Origin: an uncultured Oscillospiraceae bacterium
GTDB taxonomy: Bacteria; Bacillota; Clostridia; Oscillospirales; Acutalibacteraceae
Length of the DNA stretch: 10,521 nucleotides
Direction of reading: 5' to 3'
Assembly: GCA_958354085.1 (NCBI GenBank)
Contig: CATWUX010000076.1
Coordinates: 1-10,521 of the forward strand
Below, piece by piece: positions 6,122 to 10,521 of this stretch. The stretch's first letter is position 1. The number at the start of each line of letters is the position of its first letter. The notes under the pieces were generated by a model. That model was not told the origin of the DNA. It did no database searches and saw nothing but the letters and a program-made list of their open reading frames with translations. A program made the translations under genes and the position numbers.

Positions 6122-6934
6122 TCAGTGTCCCGCCGGAGGCGCGTCCAGATACTTCATCGGAACATACGGCTGCGCTTCCCGATCGCCGATATCCCGCACC
6201 AGCACGAACGGCGTCAGCTCGTCGTCCTGTCCGGCGGGATTATCCCGGATCCGCTCGGCCAGCGATTCGGCCGGCACATCGGCCAGCGAGGGCGAGCGCC
6301 CGAGTACCTCCACATCAATATCGTTTGCATCCACCAGAACGCAGGCGATACCGAGCGTTTCTTCGACGGTAGCGCAAACCTTTTCCGGCTCTTTGGGATT
6401 GAGCACCGCCAGCGAATGGTATACGTCAAAAGCGGAATGGCTGTAAAAGCCGTCGATCCCCGCGACATCCTGCCCGACGATCTTATAAAACACGCCGCGT
6501 TTGCCGAACAGTTTGCCGATCGCCGCACATACGCACGCCCACAAAATCAGCGGCAAGCCTTTCATGTTGATCGCCAGCTGCAGCTTATACGGCTCGTCCA
6601 TGCCGATGCCGTTCTGGTTGCTGGTGGCGAACTTGGAAAGGAATTTGGCCCAGAACCCCAGGCGGACGTCTTTTTTCTCCACCGTATTGTTCTGACACAT
6701 GGAAATGACTTTCTCCCCCAGTGTCACCACATCGCCCGGCTGATAGATCGGCAGCACATACTGCCGCAAGATCTCGACAAAATCCTCACCGCGTTCGATG
6801 AAATGCGTTTGAATCGCATAGCGCTCATACCGAACGCCGTCCACTTCCCGCACACCGCGGATAAAATAGGTAACGCCGTTTTCCTGCCGTCGGTTTTCGG
6901 CTGTGTTGAGGTTGCCTTCATACCACATCGCCAT
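6122..6934 (-). CDS. CofE-like protein (F420-0:gamma-glutamyl ligase family), function unknown here
   Basis: A 270-residue protein resembling the F420-0:L-glutamate ligase family. CofE in methanogens and actinobacteria adds glutamate to coenzyme F420-0; many Clostridia carry relatives without evident F420 biosynthesis, so the substrate is unknown. Seen: QPGDVVTLGEKVISMCQ (65-81), matching the family's conserved N-terminal strand-and-helix; a hydrophobic stretch at about 124-144; GKRGVFYKIVGQDVAGIDGF (144-163), with the gene's variant of the glycine-rich region; and VDANDIDVEVLG (201-212), like the family's D-x-ND segment. The tail after about 235 is low in recognisable motifs. The ATG at 6934 is used because the frame has a stop 7 bases upstream; GGATGGG lies about 10 bases before it. 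It is probably the last gene of the pgi transcript. Confidence 0.8.
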   Translation of the reverse strand: MAMWYEGNLNTAENRRQENGVTYFIRGVREVDGVRYERYAIQTHFIERGEDFVEILRQYVLPIYQPGDVVTLGEKVISMCQNNTVEKKDVRLGFWAKFLSKFATSNQNGIGMDEPYKLQLAINMKGLPLILWACVCAAIGKLFGKRGVFYKIVGQDVAGIDGFYSHSAFDVYHSLAVLNPKEPEKVCATVEETLGIACVLVDANDIDVEVLGRSPSLADVPAESLAERIRDNPAGQDDELTPFVLVRDIGDREAQPYVPMKYLDAPPAGH

Positions 6935-6964
6935 TGGTTTTCATCCCATCCTGTCGTTAAACAG

Positions 6965-6987
6965 CGGCGAAGGCATTGCCTCCGCCG
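6965..6987 (-). other. Intercistronic 10-bp hairpin between the P-loop and CofE-like genes
   Basis: Bases 6987-6978 pair with 6974-6965 on the minus strand (one G-U pair) around a 3-base loop. It starts about 20 bases after the P-loop gene's stop codon. The sequence after it (CTGTTTAACG) has only three Ts in a row, so it is more likely an RNA-stability or partial attenuation element than a full terminator. Confidence 0.55.
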
Positions 6988-7006
6988 CCGCAAATTCGAT
7001 TGCCTT

Positions 7007-7423
7007 TTACAGCTCGACCGCGAACTCCGCGATACGCTCCGGAATATCGGCTTTGTCCGCCGACACGGACAGCACCATATTGGTATTGCTCATCTTGGAC
7101 AACGCGCCCAGCTTTTCGATGAAAGCCGCCAGCGCTTCCATATCCTTCCCGCCGATCTTCAGCGTAGAGTCAATGAAAATATCGGTGATATCGTAGTTGC
7201 CCGCACACATACCGGCAACAAATCCAAAAAACGCGTCAAAGCCTTTTATGCCGTACTCATCTGCAACAACCAAACGTGCTTTGTGACTCAGGTCATAGGT
7301 AAGCGTGCTGTCTTTTTCAATGAACACCACATTTCCTTTGGATTCCGCTGTTGCCGCGCCGCACATATCGATCAGGCGCTTGGTTTTGCCGGAGCCCTTT
7401 TTCCCGAGGATCAAAGTAATCAT
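7007..7423 (-). CDS. Small P-loop NTPase-like protein, function unknown
   Basis: A 138-residue protein opening with a textbook Walker A motif, GKKGSGKT (7-14), directly after the first beta strand (MITLIL). A plausible Walker B strand is DITDIFID (78-85), and a further strand, NMVLSVSAD (115-123), sits where sensor residues occur in RecA-like folds. There are no membrane segments or signal peptide. Relatives are, from memory, annotated as hypothetical or loosely as PilT-like in Clostridia; nothing here supports a pilus role. The protein is about the minimum size for a P-loop core, so it may work with a partner, perhaps the CofE-like protein 72 bp downstream. The ATG at 7423 has AGGAGG ideally spaced. 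It begins 55 bp after pgi with no terminator between them. Confidence 0.82.
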   Translation of the reverse strand: MITLILGKKGSGKTKRLIDMCGAATAESKGNVVFIEKDSTLTYDLSHKARLVVADEYGIKGFDAFFGFVAGMCAGNYDITDIFIDSTLKIGGKDMEALAAFIEKLGALSKMSNTNMVLSVSADKADIPERIAEFAVEL

Positions 7424-7478
7424 AATTGTTTTCCTCCTATTATATATTATGACCGCAAATGAGCGGCATTAAACAGAA

Positions 7479-8822
7479 TCAGCCGCGGCCGAGGCGCTTT
7501 TCCAAAGCCGCCTTCTCCTCTTCATAGCCGGGCTTGCCCAGCAGAGCAAACATATTGCGCTTATAGCTTTCCACGCCGGGTTGGTCAAACGGATTGACGC
7601 CCAGCATATAGCCGGAGATCGCGCACGCCTTTTCAAAGAAATAAATCAAATAGCCGAGATTTTCCTCGGTGGCTTCGGGAATATGCAGCACCAGATTCGG
7701 CGTGCCGCCGTCCGTGTGGGCCAGCACCGTTCCCTCGAAGGCTTTTTCGTTGACATAGCTCATCGTTTTGCCGGTCAGGAAGTTGAGGCCGTCCACATTT
7801 TCGGGATCTTCCTCGATCGCCAGCTCCTGTTCTGCCTTGTCGATGAGCACAACGGTCTCGAACAAAATGTTGGAGCCGTCCTGCACGAACTGGCCCAGCG
7901 AATGGAGATCGGTCGAAAACACGACAGACGCCGGGAACAACCCTTTGCCGTCCTTCCCCTCGCTCTCACCGTACAGCTGCTTCCACCACTCGCTCATCAT
8001 CGCGTAGCGCGGCTCATAGCTGACCATCAGCTCCACCGCGCGTCCCTTGCGCAGCAAACAATTGCGGGCAGCGGCGTAACGATAGCAGGCGTTTTGATGA
8101 ATGTCCGGATTGCGCAGCTCCGCCTGTGCCTTGGCGGCGCCCGCCATCAGCGCGGCAATATCGCAGCCGGCAACGGCAATGGGCAATAACCCAACGGCGG
8201 TCAGCACAGAAAACCGGCCGCCGACATCGTCCGGTACCACAAATGTCTCATAGCCCTCGCGGTCAGCCAACGCCTTCAATGTGCCGCGCGCCTTATCGGT
8301 GGTAACGTAAATACGTTTTTTGGCCTCCTCGGCGCCGACCGTTTTTTCCAGATAATCCCGGAACACGCGGAAGGCAATGGCCGGCTCCGTCGTCGTGCCG
8401 GATTTGGAGATCACGTTAACGGAAACGCGCCGACCCTCGCACAGCTCCAGCAGCTCGCGCAACGCGGTGGAGCTGATGCTGTTTCCGGCAAAATACACAT
8501 CGGGCGTATTCTTTTTCTTCGCATTGTACAGCGGAGATTTCAAAAATTCAATCGCCGCGCGGGCGCCCAGATACGAACCGCCGATGCCGATCGCGATAAA
8601 AATATCGGTATCCTGCTGAATACGTTTGGCGGCTGCCTGAATACGGGCAAATTCTTCCTTATCGTAGTCGGAAGGCAGCGTAACCCATCCTAAAAAGTCG
8701 TTTCCGAGACCGGTACCGGCGTGCAGCATATCGTGCGCGGCCGTCACCTGCGTTTGCAGGGCATCCAGTTCGTGAGAACGAACGAAGCCGTCTAAATAAC
8801 GGGTTTCAAGAGAAATGGACAT
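7479..8822 (-). CDS. pgi: Glucose-6-phosphate isomerase
   Basis: Pgi interconverts glucose-6-phosphate and fructose-6-phosphate in glycolysis and gluconeogenesis. The 447-residue length is that of the short Firmicutes-type enzymes. Seen: two sugar-isomerase domains, with IAIGIGGSYLGARAA (76-90) and SKSGTTTEPAIAFR (139-152) forming the phosphate site; PGI signature 1, DDVGGRFSVLTAVG (198-211); YGESEGKDGKG with the probable catalytic glutamate at 286 or 288; H307 in DLHSLGQ; and signature 2, GYMLGVNPFDQPGVESYK (404-421), ending in the catalytic lysine. The ATG at 8822 matches the family start, but its ribosome binding site is poor (AAAGG about 14 bases upstream). It has its own promoter and seems to lead an operon with the P-loop and CofE-like genes. 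Confidence 0.97.
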   Translation of the reverse strand: MSISLETRYLDGFVRSHELDALQTQVTAAHDMLHAGTGLGNDFLGWVTLPSDYDKEEFARIQAAAKRIQQDTDIFIAIGIGGSYLGARAAIEFLKSPLYNAKKKNTPDVYFAGNSISSTALRELLELCEGRRVSVNVISKSGTTTEPAIAFRVFRDYLEKTVGAEEAKKRIYVTTDKARGTLKALADREGYETFVVPDDVGGRFSVLTAVGLLPIAVAGCDIAALMAGAAKAQAELRNPDIHQNACYRYAAARNCLLRKGRAVELMVSYEPRYAMMSEWWKQLYGESEGKDGKGLFPASVVFSTDLHSLGQFVQDGSNILFETVVLIDKAEQELAIEEDPENVDGLNFLTGKTMSYVNEKAFEGTVLAHTDGGTPNLVLHIPEATEENLGYLIYFFEKACAISGYMLGVNPFDQPGVESYKRNMFALLGKPGYEEEKAALEKRLGRG

Positions 8823-8843
8823 CTTTTATGACCAACCTTTCAC

Positions 8844-8861
8844 GCGGGGCGACCGCCCCGC
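8844..8861 (-). other. GC-rich hairpin in the pgi leader
   Basis: GCGGGGC and GCCCCGC form a 7-bp all-GC stem around a tetraloop, 22-39 bases upstream of the pgi start codon and about 17-35 bases after the expected transcription start. Close to a weak ribosome binding site it could influence translation or protect the 5' end. No T-run follows it. Confidence 0.6.
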
Positions 8862-8885
8862 CGCTTTATGAATTTCTACAGGTCT

Positions 8886-8914
8886 ATTTTACAATATTTT
8901 GACGCGCTTTGCAA
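8886..8914 (-). promoter_or_regulatory. Sigma-A promoter for pgi
   Basis: On the minus strand TTGCAA (8914-8909) and TAAAAT (8891-8886) are separated by 17 bases. The predicted start is near 8879, giving a leader of about 57 bases. It lies between the secF terminator and pgi. Confidence 0.82.
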
Positions 8915-8959
8915 CCGTATAATCGATTTATTTTATGGTTTTTCAAAAGACAGATCGGC

Positions 8960-8998
8960 AAAACAACCGGACGGCAAACGTTGTTTGTCGTCCGGTTG
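8960..8998 (-). terminator. Terminator of the secDF transcription unit
   Basis: On the minus strand a 16-bp stem with one mismatch (8998-8983 with 8979-8964) has a 3-base loop and is followed by TTTT (8963-8960). It starts about 9 bases after the secF stop codon. The T-run is short, but the stem is very strong. Confidence 0.82.
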
Positions 8999-9007
8999 AA
9001 AGAAAGA

Positions 9008-9934
9008 TTACTTTTTGGATTTTGCCGGTTTCTTTTGTTTATGCTCCACCCAAACAGCCCACAGCGGGGTGCACAGGCAGGTTGACGTATAAAAACCGGA
9101 GATAACGCCGAACATCATCGGCACGGCAAAGCTGACGATCGAATCCAGATTCAGCGCCAACGCCATGACGGCGACCGTCGCAACGGCGATAAACGTGCAA
9201 ATACTGGTGTTGAACGAACGCGTAAAGGATTGGTTGATGCTGAGATTGACGATTTCGGAAATAGGCGTCTTGCTGTCCATTTTCGCCCGGTTTTCCCGCA
9301 CACGGTCGTAAATAACGATCGTATCGTTCAAAGAATAACCGAGGATTGCCAGCAGAACCGCCACGAAATTATCGTCCAACGGGATTCGGAAAACGACAAA
9401 AGCAAAATACGCGATCACCAGATCGTTGAGCAGCGCCAGCAGCGCAAACGCGCCGGCCGAGACACCGCCGATTTTGCGAAAGCGAAAACCGACATAAACC
9501 AGCAGGAACACGCTCGCCAACGCAATCGCGACCAGGCACTTGATCAGGAACAGCTTACCCATGGACGGCAGCAGCGAGCTGGATTCCAGCGACGTCACGT
9601 TGTTGTCCGGGAACTGTTCTTTCAGCGCATTCTCCAGCGATTTCAGCTGCTCGGTCGTGAGCGTATCCGTCAGCGATACGTTCAGAACCTCCAAATCACC
9701 GCTGACCGATTCCTGAATCGTGACCTCTTTGCCCAGCTGACCGGTAATAAAGCTATCCACCGTATCCTTATCCAGCGTACCGGTATAGCTGTATTTGATC
9801 AGCGTACCGCCTTTAAAGGAAATGTCCAGTTGAACACCGAAAATAATGTTGCAGATAATACCAAAAGCCAAAACACCGAGCGCAATAAAGCTGAAAAGCT
9901 TACGATGCCCTATAAAATCAAACGGCTTTTTCAT
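9008..9934 (-). CDS. secF: Protein translocase subunit SecF
   Basis: SecF pairs with SecD in the cytoplasmic membrane and uses the proton gradient to pull exported proteins through SecYEG. The 308-residue product shows the expected plan: first transmembrane helix (about 14-33), LDISFKGGTLIKYSY (36-50) starting the short extracytoplasmic domain (about 35-125), then five hydrophobic segments from about 128 to 295. The family core LGYSLNDTIVIYDRVREN (198-215) contains the conserved D204. The C-terminus is lysine-rich (KQKKPAKSKK), as expected for a cytoplasmic tail. The ATG at 9934 overlaps the secD stop as ATGA, with GGGAGGTG upstream inside secD, so the two are translationally coupled. A terminator follows. 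Confidence 0.97.
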   Translation of the reverse strand: MKKPFDFIGHRKLFSFIALGVLAFGIICNIIFGVQLDISFKGGTLIKYSYTGTLDKDTVDSFITGQLGKEVTIQESVSGDLEVLNVSLTDTLTTEQLKSLENALKEQFPDNNVTSLESSSLLPSMGKLFLIKCLVAIALASVFLLVYVGFRFRKIGGVSAGAFALLALLNDLVIAYFAFVVFRIPLDDNFVAVLLAILGYSLNDTIVIYDRVRENRAKMDSKTPISEIVNLSINQSFTRSFNTSICTFIAVATVAVMALALNLDSIVSFAVPMMFGVISGFYTSTCLCTPLWAVWVEHKQKKPAKSKK

Positions 9935-10521
9935 GCGCGCTCACCTCCCAACAACCACGGCTTCCGCAGGAATTTCAGACGGGAAACCGACTTCAGCATC
10001 AAGCGGGAAGCCGTCACGCCCATTAAGAAGTTGAAAATAATACCCGCAAACAGCGTATAGCCAAAGGAATACACCGCACCGGTGGTGGAGGCGGGGAACC
10101 AGTTCAGAACCGGCCACAGGATCGTCGCCCAGAAACCATTCGGCGGGCCAAACACACCCATCAGCACGATCGCCACGATGATAACCGTCACGTTGCCGTC
10201 GAAAATCGCCCAGAACGACTCTTTGGAGCCGCGCTGGATTGCACCATCAATGGTCTTGCCCATGCGGATCTCTTCCTTGATACGCTCGGAGGTGATCACG
10301 TTGGCGTCCACGCCCATACCGATGGACAGGATAATACCGGCGATACCGGGCAGCGTCAAGGTGAAGCTCTGCAGGAACCCGAAGTAGCCGGATACAACCG
10401 CAATGGAGCCGGCGACCTGACCGAGCAGCGCAATCACCGCCACAAAGCCGGGCAGGCGATAATACAGAATCATGTACAGAGAAATGAGAATGAAGGCGAT
10501 CACGCCGGCGATCACCATCAC
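9931..10521 (-). CDS. secD: Protein translocase subunit SecD, C-terminal part
   Basis: Only the last 196 codons are present; the first visible codon is an internal GTG (valine), and the gene continues past base 10521. SecD works with SecF in late-stage protein export. Seen: transmembrane segments at about 3-20, 27-46, 58-71, 111-124 and 151-170 of the visible part; TLTLPGIAGIILSIGMGVD (54-72), followed by the conserved DANVITSERIKEE (72-84); and FDGNVT (107-112), where most SecD proteins have FDANxT. Between that helix and the last one is a stretch of about 23 extra residues (roughly 125-147, aromatic and proline-rich) relative to the E. coli protein as I recall it. It overlaps secF by 4 bp. 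Confidence 0.96.
   Translation of the reverse strand: MMVIAGVIAFILISLYMILYYRLPGFVAVIALLGQVAGSIAVVSGYFGFLQSFTLTLPGIAGIILSIGMGVDANVITSERIKEEIRMGKTIDGAIQRGSKESFWAIFDGNVTVIIVAIVLMGVFGPPNGFWATILWPVLNWFPASTTGAVYSFGYTLFAGIIFNFLMGVTASRLMLKSVSRLKFLRKPWLLGGERA

Noticed and set aside
6125..7462. Plus-strand open frame of 445 codons covering the CofE-like and P-loop genes
   Set aside because: It lies wholly opposite two well-supported genes and their gap. The translation is rich in His, Arg and Gln with no recognisable domain, as expected for the antisense of GC-rich codons.
7424..7478. Separate promoter for the P-loop gene
   Set aside because: TATAAT-like sequence is present (ATATATAAT), but it lies too close to the ribosome binding site and has no convincing -35 box, so read-through from pgi is more likely.

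Overview
The window is a stretch of bacterial chromosome in which every convincing gene lies on the minus strand, so transcription runs from high to low coordinates. The genes read as Firmicutes, most likely class Clostridia. The evidence is the order DUF512/radical SAM - der - plsY - gpsA, a DUF177-rpmF pair, strong AGGAGG-type ribosome binding sites, sigma-A promoters with 17-bp spacers, and separate secD and secF genes. Placement below class (for example Oscillospirales/Ruminococcaceae) is a guess from sequence style and the moderately high G+C.

Layout in order of transcription. (1) 10521-9008: the 3' part of secD, which overlaps secF by 4 bp and is closed by a strong hairpin terminator. 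(2) 8914-6076: a clear promoter, then pgi (glucose-6-phosphate isomerase), a small P-loop protein and a CofE-like protein (F420-0:gamma-glutamyl ligase family), ending at a terminator. (3) 6065-5028: a perfect-consensus promoter, DUF177 (YceD/YlbN) and rpmF (ribosomal protein L32), followed by about 270 bp packed with palindromes and a final terminator. (4) about 5028-464: DUF512 radical SAM protein, der (ribosome-assembly GTPase), plsY and gpsA, ending at a terminator. (5) 409-1: a good promoter and the 5' part of a diacylglycerol-kinase-family lipid kinase that runs off the window.

Functionally this is mostly housekeeping. GpsA makes sn-glycerol-3-phosphate and PlsY acylates it at the start of phospholipid synthesis. 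The lipid kinase next door fits the same theme. Der and L32 (and probably DUF177) serve ribosome assembly, Pgi serves glycolysis, and SecDF serves protein export. The least understood genes are the P-loop/CofE-like pair behind pgi and the DUF512 radical SAM protein beside der. The oddest non-coding piece is the palindrome-rich element after rpmF, which carries an exact 26-bp direct repeat. I saw no phage, insertion sequence, CRISPR array, defence system, rRNA or tRNA gene. The only gene-free stretch over 300 bases is 4960-5302, described in the repeat, terminator and promoter entries.
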